A stretch of 64,000 nt of DNA, from contig NZ_CP083239.1 of assembly GCF_022836935.1 (NCBI RefSeq), positions 3,982,001 to 4,046,000 on the forward strand. The letters are read 5' to 3'. This document shows, one piece after another, positions 38,104 to 44,978 of this stretch. The translations under genes and the position numbers were made by a program. Below the pieces are notes generated by a model. That model had not been told where the DNA came from. It did no database searches and worked only from the letters and a program-made list of their open reading frames with translations. Origin of the DNA: Ancylobacter polymorphus (GTDB lineage Bacteria > Pseudomonadota > Alphaproteobacteria > Rhizobiales > Xanthobacteraceae). Position 1 is the first letter of the stretch. Each line of letters opens with the position of its first letter.

Positions 38104-38898
38104 TTAGGTTGCGGTCAAGTTTCGCGGCTTCTCCCTGGTGGGTTTGGGTGGCTTTGCCGAGCTGCTCTTGAAGCGGAAGCTGTCATTGCCGGTCTCGAGG
38201 ATATGGCAGTGATGGGTGAGCCGGTCGAGCAGGGCCGTGGTCATCTTGGCATCGCCGAAGACGGCAGCCCATTCGGAGAAGCTGAGATTGGTGGTGATGA
38301 TCACGCTGGTGCGCTCATAGAGCTTGCTCAGCAGGTGGAACAGCAAGGCGCCGCCCGAGGTGCTGAACGGCAGGTAGCCGAGCTCGTCGAGGATGACGAG
38401 GTCGGCATGGAGGAGCCGACCGGCGATCTGACCCGCTTTGCCTTGGGCCTTCTCCTGTTCGAGAGCGTTGACGAGCTCGACGGTAGAGAAGAAGCGGACC
38501 CGCCTGTGATGATGCTCGACGGCGTGGACGCCGAGAGCCGTGGCGATGTGGGTCTTGCCGGTACCGGGACCACCGATCAGGACGACGTTGTGCGCGTCGT
38601 CGAGGAACTCGCAGCGATGGAGTTGGCGCACGAGCGCCTCATTGACCTCGCTGCTGGTGAAGTCGAAGCCGGCGAGGTCGCGATAGGCCGGGAAGCGGGC
38701 GGCCTTGAGCTGATAGGCGGTCGAGCGCACCTCCCGCTCGGCGGTCTCTGCCTTCAGGAGCTGTGAGAGGATCGGCATGGCGGTCTCGAAGGCGGGAGAC
38801 CCCTGTTCGATGAGTTCGGCAGCGGCTTGCGCCATGCCGTGCATCTTGAGGCTTCTCAGCATAATGACGAGGGCTCCGCTGGCCGGATCATGACGCAT
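38104..38898 (-). CDS. istB: IS21 helper ATPase IstB
   Basis: AAA+ ATPase related to DnaC that helps IstA choose and attack target DNA. The 264-residue protein has Walker [10 protein letters not shown], Walker [10 protein letters not shown] and sensor region T-T-N-L-S-F-S-E-W. Its ATG has GGGAGG upstream and overlaps the end of istA by 11 bp, giving coupled translation; the frame upstream lies inside istA. Confidence 0.95.
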   Translation of the reverse strand: MRHDPASGALVIMLRSLKMHGMAQAAAELIEQGSPAFETAMPILSQLLKAETAEREVRSTAYQLKAARFPAYRDLAGFDFTSSEVNEALVRQLHRCEFLDDAHNVVLIGGPGTGKTHIATALGVHAVEHHHRRVRFFSTVELVNALEQEKAQGKAGQIAGRLLHADLVILDELGYLPFSTSGGALLFHLLSKLYERTSVIITTNLSFSEWAAVFGDAKMTTALLDRLTHHCHILETGNDSFRFKSSSAKPPKPTREKPRNLTAT

Positions 38899-40417
38899 GG
38901 CGCGCCTCCCTGGCCCTGCGGAGGGCGTCATAGCGTTCGACATTGGCTTGAGGCTCGGTGGTCAGCGTAAGGGCGCCAGGAGCTGGGATCGTCGGCGTGC
39001 TCAGCGGTGTACCGTCGATCAGGCGGTGCAGCAGATTGAGGATGTGGGTCTTGGTCGGCACGCCTGCTTGCAGCGCGAGTTCGACGGCCGTGAGCACGAC
39101 CTGCTCGTCATGCTGGAGGACCAGGGACAGGATCTCCACCATCTCGCGGTCACCGCCCGGCCGCTTGAGCAGATGCTGCTGCAAGGATCGGAACGCCGGC
39201 GGCATCTCGGCGAACGGTGCGCCGTTGCGCAATGCGCCGGGCTTGCGCTGGACCACGGCCAGATAATGCCGCCAGTCATAGACGGTCCGGCTCTGGCGAT
39301 CATGGGAGCGAGCGAACACCCGACCATGCTCACAGATGGCCTGTCCCTCAGCGACCACAACGATCCGGTCGGGATAGACACGCAAGCTCACCGGGCGGTT
39401 GGCGAAGGAGGCCGGCACGCTGTAGCGATTGCGCTCGAGGTGGACGAGGCAGGTCGGGGAAACGCGCTTGGCGTGTTCGACGAAGCCGTCGAACGGCCGC
39501 GGCATCGGCATCAGGTGGCGGATCTCCTCAGCCCACACATCGGCGATCGAGCCGGGTTGCGAGCCGTGCCCGGCCTGCGACCACAGCTCCCGGCACCGGG
39601 TCTCGAGCCACTCGTTCAAGGCCTCCAGCGAGGGGACGTTCGGTATGGGTTGCCAGAGCCGATGACGGGCATCCTGTACGTTCTTCTCGATCTGCCCCTT
39701 CTCCCAGCCGGAGGCCGGGTTGCAGAACTCCGCCTCGAACAGGAAGTGGCTGACCATGGCCGAGAAGCGGATGTTGACCTGGCGCTCCTTGCCCCGGCCG
39801 ACCTTGTCGACGGCCGTTCGCATGTTGTCGTAAATCCCCCGCCGCGGCACGCCGCCCAGTACCCGGAAGGCGTGGTTATGGGCGTCGAACAGCATCTCGT
39901 GGGTCTGCTGCGGGTAGGCTCGCAGAGTGAAGGCGCGGCTGTAGGACAGCTTGACGTGAGCGACCTGCAGCTTGGTGCGCTCGCCGGCGATGATCGCCCA
40001 GTCCTCAGACCAGTCGAACTGGAACGCCTCTCCGGGCACAAAGGCCAGCGGCACGAAGGTGCCGCGGCCGCTGGTCTGCTGCTCGCGCAACCGGGCGGCC
40101 TTCCAGTCGCGGGCAAAGGCCGCCACCCGATTGTAGGAGCCCTCATAGCCCAACGTCACGAGATCGGCGTGCAACTGCTTGACGGTGCGCTTGTGCTTGC
40201 GCGACTTGCCGCTCTCCACCCGCAGCATCGCCGCGAGCTTGTCGGCATAGGGATCGAGCTTGCTCGGCCGGTCCGGAACGTGAAACCGGGGTTCGACGCT
40301 GTCCGCTCGCAGGTACTTACGCACGGTGTTCCGTGAGAGCCCGGTGCGGCGGGATATCTCCCGGATCGAGCTACGATCCCTATGATGCCAGCGTCGGATG
40401 ACGCTCAATAACTCCAT
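38888..40417 (-). CDS. istA: IS21 transposase IstA
   Basis: DDE transposase of 509 residues: N-terminal HTH ([18 protein letters not shown]), an integrase-type catalytic domain whose first Asp is in F-Q-F-D-W-S-E-D, a second in G-I-Y-D-N-M and the Glu in [10 protein letters not shown], plus the C-terminal beta-barrel with R-Y-S-V-P. No frameshift is seen. The [13 protein letters not shown] with GGAG eight bases upstream is the normal start for this family. Confidence 0.95.
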   Translation of the reverse strand: MELLSVIRRWHHRDRSSIREISRRTGLSRNTVRKYLRADSVEPRFHVPDRPSKLDPYADKLAAMLRVESGKSRKHKRTVKQLHADLVTLGYEGSYNRVAAFARDWKAARLREQQTSGRGTFVPLAFVPGEAFQFDWSEDWAIIAGERTKLQVAHVKLSYSRAFTLRAYPQQTHEMLFDAHNHAFRVLGGVPRRGIYDNMRTAVDKVGRGKERQVNIRFSAMVSHFLFEAEFCNPASGWEKGQIEKNVQDARHRLWQPIPNVPSLEALNEWLETRCRELWSQAGHGSQPGSIADVWAEEIRHLMPMPRPFDGFVEHAKRVSPTCLVHLERNRYSVPASFANRPVSLRVYPDRIVVVAEGQAICEHGRVFARSHDRQSRTVYDWRHYLAVVQRKPGALRNGAPFAEMPPAFRSLQQHLLKRPGGDREMVEILSLVLQHDEQVVLTAVELALQAGVPTKTHILNLLHRLIDGTPLSTPTIPAPGALTLTTEPQANVERYDALRRAREARHAS

Positions 40418-40504
40418 GTCGATCACTCCGCTGTCCCCCGCGTGTGCCGCGTGAGACGTGGTGAAAACATGGGTCACTTCTCGATGGAAAAATCCGCTCC
40501 TGCA

Positions 40505-40530
40505 GGGTCAGATCTCAGTGGAAATCAACA
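40505..40530 (-). repeat. Right terminal inverted repeat of IS21 element
   Basis: 26 bp reading TGTTGATTTCC...GAGATCTGACCC on the minus strand, matching the left end at 21 of 26 positions or more. An internal copy lies at 40471-40495 (GGGTCACTTCTC...GGAAAAATCC). Confidence 0.85.
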
Positions 40531-40752
40531 CACTAGGGTGCTTCCAAGTAGATGTATCCGCTCCGTTTCAGAGACCCCGGCATACTTGAGAAGCGGATGC
40601 GCACCGGCCTTTCCAATTGCGTAGCCTGCCGTGCGGAGCACATCTACAGCCATCAGCACCATCCCCTTCTCGGGGTGATCCACGGCGCGGATTTCGGTGC
40701 CCTTGAAGGTGGTCGTGATGAGGGATGCTGCGCCAGTCGCAGTGTCGCCTTC
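40531..40752 (-). pseudogene. 5' part of an island gene split by the IS21 element (Bro-N-like)
   Basis: Reading from just after the GIY-YIG stop codon, 74 codons stay open up to the insertion-sequence border. The peptide L-I-T-T-T-F-K-G-T-E-I-R-A-V ... G-M-V-L-M-A-V-D-V-L-R-T-A-G-Y resembles the start of Bro-N/antirepressor domains (F-x-G-x-x-I-R-x-V, then V-A-x-D-V-x-R-x-L-G). No ATG precedes the domain; the first starts are a GTG near 40676 and ATG codons inside the motif, so its true start is unclear. Its continuation is at 37703-38032. Confidence 0.55.
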
Positions 40753-41544
40753 TCAGCAACGCCAGTAGCGGATGGGGTACTGATCGTGCCTCAACTCCGG
40801 CTGGGTGATCCGCTTTCCATACTGGCCGACATACAAGTCCCAAACGTCCGCTGGGGCTTTCTCCCCCTTGAACCCGAACCGATGCGCCTCGGAGCCATCC
40901 GCATATGAGATTTCAGATTGGAAATTCTCGCGCGTGGCAGGGAGCCACTCGGTGGCCTTGTAAGCACCGAGCACGACACCCCGGAGGACCGCGAGCACAT
41001 ACTCCGCACGCTCCGCACGAGCCTTGTTGATCCGCCAGCAGTAACGTACCAGCCGATAGATGTCCTCGGTACTCTCGCGGTCGGTCAGCTTTCGGATGTT
41101 GATCAGCACGAGACGGTGTGGCGGGTTCATCGGCAGTTCGGGAAGGGCGTACTTGATCATGACCTCCTTGGCCGTCATGAGGCCGTATTCACCCGAACCA
41201 TGGCCGACAACGGCATTGGTGAGGTTTGGATAGGCGTCTATGAGCGACGCCTCCACAAGGAATGCTTCAGTGTCGGTGAGGCCGTGGCGGTGGATGACAT
41301 GTACGACATCAAGTCCCGCCGCCTTGATCTGGTGGATGGTGTCGAGCTTGGGCGGCAGAAGCTCCTCCGGGTGAGGCTCTATCTCACCGCGAGCGTGCTC
41401 AAAGACCCGGTTCCCGGTCCCCTTACCCACATAGAAGGTCTCGTTCGTGCGTGGATCGACCAGCCGGTACACGTACTTGCCAAGCCGCCATTGAACCTCA
41501 TCGGGAAAGAACGAGGGCTGATCTGACCGCAAGCCTACTGACAC
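40753..41544 (-). CDS. GIY-YIG nuclease-domain protein
   Basis: A 263-residue protein with an N-terminal GIY-YIG domain of the LEM-3-like type: K-Y-V-Y-R-L-V-D-P (GIY strand), E-T-F-Y-V-G-K-G-T-G-N-R (YIG strand with conserved Arg), and the Glu in F-L-V-E-A-S-L-I-D-A-Y about residue 95. The C-terminal 150 residues (W-D-L-Y-V-G-Q-Y-G-K-R-I) are unknown. Single-strand nicking or cleavage is expected from the family. The start is a GTG with GGAG nine bases upstream. It is divergent from a small orphan gene and followed, without space, by the split Bro-N-like gene. Confidence 0.8.
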   Translation of the reverse strand: MSVGLRSDQPSFFPDEVQWRLGKYVYRLVDPRTNETFYVGKGTGNRVFEHARGEIEPHPEELLPPKLDTIHQIKAAGLDVVHVIHRHGLTDTEAFLVEASLIDAYPNLTNAVVGHGSGEYGLMTAKEVMIKYALPELPMNPPHRLVLINIRKLTDRESTEDIYRLVRYCWRINKARAERAEYVLAVLRGVVLGAYKATEWLPATRENFQSEISYADGSEAHRFGFKGEKAPADVWDLYVGQYGKRITQPELRHDQYPIRYWRC

Positions 41545-41692
41545 AGGCTTTCACTCCAGAAGGCATATTTGCACCGTCTCAGGAGTAGCGCTGCCCTTGG
41601 TGGATTGCCAGAATGTTTCGTCTCGTTGGCAGCTACGGGCGCGACCGCCGCGACAGGACAGAGTTGCCGGCATTGGTTGATGGAGAACACAC

Positions 41693-42055
41693 TTGGATGA
41701 GTCGATATCCCTGCACGTCCTTTGCCGCATGAAGGGCATTACTCCGCAGGGGGTGACGCAGATTGAGAAGGGGCAGTATCAGTCGGTGTCGTGGAGGTTC
41801 CATGCGGGGCATATTCCCGGCCTGATCGGCCGCCCGATCTGCTTCCACGAGGTGAAGAGTAAGCCCTCGTACTTCGGCGGGACTATCACGCGGATCGACC
41901 GCGAGCCCGTTGCTGACAACGATGGGGATGTCCGCAGCATCGTCTACTTCATCTCGGATGGGACAGGCACAGGACTCAAATGGGCCGGCAATCAGCAGTC
42001 CCGTGAGGTATTCCATGTCAACAAGTCAGTGCCGGTTGCCGAGCTGAAGCCCTGA
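41693..42055 (+). CDS. Small island protein of unknown function
   Basis: A 120-residue protein, unrecognised. The part from about residue 30 (W-R-F-H-A-G-H-I-P-G-L-I-G-R-P-I-C-F-H-E-V) looks like a compact beta-rich domain with regular glycine turns (Y-F-G-G-T-I-T-R-I). The best start is the TTG at 41693 with GGAG seven bases upstream; an ATG at 41729 has no ribosome-binding site. It is divergent from the GIY-YIG gene with a 148-bp spacer, so the two may share control. Confidence 0.6.
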   Translation: MDESISLHVLCRMKGITPQGVTQIEKGQYQSVSWRFHAGHIPGLIGRPICFHEVKSKPSYFGGTITRIDREPVADNDGDVRSIVYFISDGTGTGLKWAGNQQSREVFHVNKSVPVAELKP

Positions 42056-42106
42056 TTCAGACGGGCGCTCGTGGTCGGCCGCGCCTGATGTGGGAACCTT
42101 CACTCC

Positions 42107-42589
42107 CTATGCAGGACCCGTAAGCGGCGCGTGTCCCCTCTTTGGAACGGCCCTCCATCTACAGGAAGCATAAGCCGGCTGCCGTGCCCTCGCCCACGGC
42201 CGCCCGGCGGCGCCCTGAAGGACGTAACCGCCTGTCTTCCTGATGGTGGGAAGGACTTCCCCGAACACCCAATCCTTGAAGGCGCGCGCCTCGGCCTTGT
42301 TGCTGCGCGCGATCAATTCGTAGAGGCCGGCCTCGGAGATGAGCGCATTAGGGCGACCACCCTGCGGGCCGGTAGTCACCCTCCCACGGCGAACATCAAT
42401 CTGATTGAGGTTCCTCAGGTGGCGGGTAGAGCCACCATCGAGGGTGAGGCCAAGGGCCCGGCAAACGTCGGTCGCCACAAACCACGGGTTCCCCTCCAGA
42501 GGCACCACGCGAATGCGATAGGTGGTAGTTGCGTTGCCGTTGCGGGTGATGGCAAGGCCCTTCCGAGCGAGCCTTTGGGAGATTAACAT
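42107..42589 (-). CDS. Bro-N domain (phage antirepressor-like) protein
   Basis: A 160-residue protein with a Bro-N domain: Y-R-I-R-V-V-P-L-E-G-N-P-W-F-V-A-T-D-V-C-R-A-L-G-L near residues 24-48, L-I-S-E-A-G-L-Y-E-L-I-A-R-S and F-K-D-W-V-F-G-E-V-L-P-T-I-R-K-T-G-G. Such proteins are DNA-binding regulators in phages and satellites. The tail after T-G-G-Y-V-L is Arg/Pro-rich and looks like a wrong-frame ending, so the gene may be frameshifted or truncated. The ATG at 42589 lacks a ribosome-binding site and lies only 28 bp from the divergent start of the next gene. Confidence 0.72.
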   Translation of the reverse strand: MLISQRLARKGLAITRNGNATTTYRIRVVPLEGNPWFVATDVCRALGLTLDGGSTRHLRNLNQIDVRRGRVTTGPQGGRPNALISEAGLYELIARSNKAEARAFKDWVFGEVLPTIRKTGGYVLQGAAGRPWARARQPAYASCRWRAVPKRGHAPLTGPA

Positions 42590-42617
42590 CTTACAGCGAC
42601 AGTGAGGGAGGATGCGG

Positions 42618-43577
42618 ATGACTACCCCTGAAGGCACCGATCTGGTCCCGCTCGCGGAATTAGCAAGCACGCTGCCAGCTCCGGTTCAGACATCTCTGAT
42701 AAAGGCCCTCAGCAATATTTTCGGAGGGATTGTCGCGATACCGGCTGCATGGATTAAACGCCCCGCGCAGGCAGTCGAAGATACCACTCTCGCACGTTCT
42801 ACAGTAACGGCCATCCTTGCTAAGGCCGTAGCCGAAAAAGCTATCAAGGACCCCTTGTTAATGGAGGCGGCCACTGAGTTGTACCTTCCGCCGAGCATCC
42901 AAAGAACAGCGAACCGTATTGCAGTAGGGCTGCGCGCGGTGGAGTATGCCGCAGAGGAAGCGAATGACAGCACGCAGGCCGCGCCGCCGGACGATGACTG
43001 GATGAACCGCTTTATGCGCTTTGCGGAAGATGCCTCATCAGAGCGGATTCAGGACCTATTTGGCCGAATACTGGCGGGAGAAATTTTTCGTCCCGGCTCC
43101 TTCAGCATGGCTACCCTTCGAGCCGTCAGCGAATTGGACCAATCAATTGCCAAGGATTTCAGTTGGGCATGGGAAAAATCTATCGACGGGTGCTTAGACT
43201 ACGACCCTGAACTTCAGCGGGGTGAGGGCTTTACACGATGGAAGCGCCTCAGCGAAGCGGGCCTCATAGCTCCAACCTCCATCACACAATATCTCCCACC
43301 GTACCAGCCGCATCTTGGAGACAACTCGCTTTGGTCGCCGATGTGCGTTGAAGATGCTTGGATTCTTGTCCATTTTACTCAATCATCCACAACGAACTGG
43401 CCGCATCTAGAGTTTACTAGGGTTGGAAAGCAGCTTGGGGCGCTGCTGCCGCGTCCGGATTATGTCGAAAACATGCGACGCGCAGCGCAGAGGATACGGA
43501 CGGTTGGGCTAAGCAGAATTGAACTCCATAGACGGGGCATGCTGCCTGAGGTGATTTGGGAGAGAAGCGCGTCTTGA
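42618..43577 (+). CDS. DUF2806-like protein
   Basis: A 319-residue protein with a segment typical of DUF2806 proteins: D-W-M-N-R-F-M-R-F-A-E-D-A-S-S-E-R then L-F-G-R-I-L-A-G-E-I and P-G-S-F-S at about residues 125-160. The N-terminal 60 residues are hydrophobic/helical (I-F-G-G-I-V-A-I-P-A-A-W). Function unknown; such genes are often seen in phage-derived and defence-type islands. Base composition is visibly more AT-rich than in the host genes, suggesting transfer. The ATG at 42618 has GGGAGG six bases upstream; the ATG at 42612 is too close to it. Confidence 0.7.
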   Translation: MTTPEGTDLVPLAELASTLPAPVQTSLIKALSNIFGGIVAIPAAWIKRPAQAVEDTTLARSTVTAILAKAVAEKAIKDPLLMEAATELYLPPSIQRTANRIAVGLRAVEYAAEEANDSTQAAPPDDDWMNRFMRFAEDASSERIQDLFGRILAGEIFRPGSFSMATLRAVSELDQSIAKDFSWAWEKSIDGCLDYDPELQRGEGFTRWKRLSEAGLIAPTSITQYLPPYQPHLGDNSLWSPMCVEDAWILVHFTQSSTTNWPHLEFTRVGKQLGALLPRPDYVENMRRAAQRIRTVGLSRIELHRRGMLPEVIWERSAS

Positions 43578-43680
43578 GCTAACGGCGCCCCGCGCCCCGC
43601 ATGTGGTCGTGGTTCACCCCCCCCCGTCGGGGAACACCACGCGCCACGGATGATCCCGCAGGATCATGCTCGCGGTGACT

Positions 43681-43932
43681 TCACCCTTCCGGCGCATCCT
43701 TCGTCCACCGCGAAGGCCGCCCCCTCACATAGCCCCAAGACGCCTCCTTACGAGCCTCTTCAAGCGCCGCCTCTAGGAACTGCTGACCTATCAGAAGGGC
43801 GCGTATGGCCGCCCTAGGGTCCCCTGAGCAGGTCACTATCACCTCGTCTATGTCCGCCTCGGTGATGTCGAAAGCGGGCGCCTCGGGGGCGTCAGGCTGC
43901 TCTTCGGGGGTGGTTTCGGGTTTCGTCTGCAT
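43681..43932 (-). CDS. Small acidic hypothetical protein
   Basis: An 83-residue, acidic, helical protein, unrecognised, with D-I-T-E-A-D-I-D-E-V-I-V-T-C-S-G-D-P-R-A-A-I-R-A-L-L in the middle and a basic end (R-G-R-P-S-R-W-T-K-D). GAGGAGAG precedes the ATG well, which argues for a real gene. It is the last gene before attR, transcribed towards the DUF2806-like gene. A small hairpin (ATGATCC-CGCA-GGATCAT, 43650-43667) lies just after its stop. Confidence 0.65.
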   Translation of the reverse strand: MQTKPETTPEEQPDAPEAPAFDITEADIDEVIVTCSGDPRAAIRALLIGQQFLEAALEEARKEASWGYVRGRPSRWTKDAPEG

Positions 43933-44080
43933 GGCGGTCTCTCCTCGTGCCCGGATCGAAGCATGAGAACGAAAAGAGAACAAGCGGCGACGTGGAAAAC
44001 GGATAGAGGGCGAAGGCCCCACTCAGGGAGCGCGGAGGCCGCCTGAATTTGCGCGCTAGCGCATCGCTGATGCTGATAAT

Positions 44081-44114
44081 GGGTGTATTCGTGGGTGTAT
44101 TTGGCGGGTGTAGC
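44081..44114 (+). promoter_or_regulatory. Right arm-type integrase-binding repeats
   Basis: GGGTGTATT (44081), GGGTGTATT (44093) and GGGTGTAGC (44106), spaced 12-13 bp, about 40 bp inside attR. They mirror the order of the left array. Confidence 0.65.
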
Positions 44115-44123
44115 CGCAGATTA

Positions 44124-44145
44124 AAGTCTTTGATTTCAAAGACTT
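44124..44145 (-). terminator. Hairpin downstream of tRNA-Gln
   Basis: AAGTCTTTG-ATTT-CAAAGACTT is a perfect 9-bp stem with a 4-nt loop, 8 nt past the tRNA 3' end, followed on the minus strand by TTAATC. It lies on the island side, so the island supplied the tRNA's new terminator. Confidence 0.5.
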
Positions 44146-44153
44146 ATCTGGAG

Positions 44154-44170
44154 TGGCTGGGGGACCAGGA
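44154..44170. repeat. attR, within the 3' end of tRNA-Gln
   Basis: The 17 bp identical to attL cover the CCA end, the acceptor strand and the start of the T arm of tRNA-Gln, so the gene stays intact after integration. Confidence 0.88.
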
Positions 44171-44227
44171 TTCGAACCTGGACTAACGGAGTCAGAGTCC
44201 GCAGTTCTACCGTTAAACTATCCCCCA
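44154..44227 (-). tRNA. tRNA-Gln (anticodon CUG)
   Basis: A 74-nt tRNA including an encoded CCA end. On the minus strand it begins TGGGGGATAG, has the D loop TTTAACGG, anticodon loop C-U-CUG-A-C, T loop TTCGAAT and acceptor end closing with TCCCCCA-GCCA. It is the integration site of the island. Confidence 0.97.
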
Positions 44228-44774
44228 CCAGAGCGCCGCAAACGACGCTTCCAGGGCTTTCCGCGTCGACTCTTGCAGTGTCGGGGCGCGGGGCAGCGGC
44301 AGTGGCGCGCTCTATAGACGCTCCCGCTGGCCCGGTCTACCCCCTCTCGCGCAGTTTCCACCGTCCTCCCCAGATGGGCACCGCCGCGGCCCGCGAAGAC
44401 GCAATCCGCCACCCGAGGCCCCGTGACCCCATCGCCGTGCGCGATCATCCGCAGCGACCGAGCCGAGCCCTGCACGACGTTGCGCCGCCTGCGGCCCGCC
44501 ACGCCCAGCCATGCCGCAAAGGAAGAGCAGGCATACCGACCAGCAGTTTTGGCATAGCTTCTTCGCCAAAAGGCGAAGATATGGGCGGACAATTTGCCGA
44601 TCCTGGAACACTTCCAACCATTTTGGTTGATCTATGCCACCCCACCACCGTTAATGCCGGCTTAACAGGCAGAAGCAGGCATGCACGCTCTTCAGTGCTG
44701 CCATGCAGCATTCCGTCTTTTGCGCTGCGGTGAAATCTCTATATTCGCTGGCATACAGAATACAGGAGCCAGAG
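44228..44774. other. Intergenic region upstream of tRNA-Gln and the DUF1127 gene
   Basis: No convincing gene in these 547 bases; open frames here are Arg/Ala-rich and lack ribosome-binding sites. The region must hold the tRNA-Gln promoter and that of the DUF1127 gene (AT-rich TATATT near 44741). A small hairpin CTTCGCC-AAAA-GGCGAAG lies at 44561-44578. Confidence 0.55.
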
Positions 44775-44978
44775 ATGACCACCACAACCCTGAACCACAC
44801 CTCGTCCGATTTCTTCTCGCGTTTCGTCGAGAACGTCACCAGCTTCTTCGAAGCCATCGGTGAAGGCCGCCGCATCGCCCAGCGCTATGAGGCCCTGTCC
44901 CGCCTGTCCGACGCCGCCCTCGCCAAGCGTGGCCTGACCCGCCAGGACATCGCCCGCGCCGCCGTCAACGGCCGCTGA
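44775..44978 (+). CDS. DUF1127 small protein
   Basis: A 67-residue protein with the DUF1127 C-terminal motif (Y-E-A-L-S-R-L-S-D-A-A-L-A-K-R-G-L-T-R-Q-D-I). Such arginine-rich small proteins in alphaproteobacteria and Agrobacterium affect RNA turnover, phosphate or stress responses; the specific role here is unknown. AGGAG precedes the ATG. Its 3' end overlaps that of the converging pbpC by 14 bp. Confidence 0.88.
   Translation: MTTTTLNHTSSDFFSRFVENVTSFFEAIGEGRRIAQRYEALSRLSDAALAKRGLTRQDIARAAVNGR

Larger units (their letters stand above)
38033..40530 (-). mobile_element. Complete IS21-family insertion sequence
   Basis: A 2498-bp element with 26-bp imperfect terminal inverted repeats starting TGTTGATTTCC, istA and istB with an 11-bp overlap, and extra internal copies of the TGAGAAGTGACCC-type repeat near each end, all hallmarks of IS21. 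Both genes are intact. No target duplication is visible: left flank ends GGCACC, right flank begins CACTAG. Confidence 0.92.
35648..44170. mobile_element. Integrative genomic island in the 3' end of tRNA-Gln
   Basis: An 8.5-kb element bounded by 17-bp direct repeats, one being the 3' end of the intact tRNA-Gln gene (right), the other next to the integrase gene (left). Three GGGTGTA-type repeats lie just inside each end. Cargo: integrase, orphan genes, a gene split by an IS21 element, a GIY-YIG protein, a Bro-N protein, a DUF2806-like protein. No structural phage genes, replication genes or conjugation genes are seen, so it is a phage satellite-like or defence-type island, or a decayed prophage. 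Confidence 0.85.

Noticed and set aside
38027..40536. Target-site duplication of the IS21 element
   Set aside because: Flanks GGCACC and CACTAG do not match for any sensible length when the terminal repeats are set at TGTTGATT.
40568..40843. Small minus-strand frame of 91 codons beside the GIY-YIG gene
   Set aside because: It overlaps the end of the GIY-YIG gene and is an Arg/His-rich wrong-frame reading of the Bro-N-like fragment.
44278..44733. Open frames in the tRNA-Gln / DUF1127 spacer
   Set aside because: No ribosome-binding site, basic low-complexity composition, and competing frames on both strands of equal quality.
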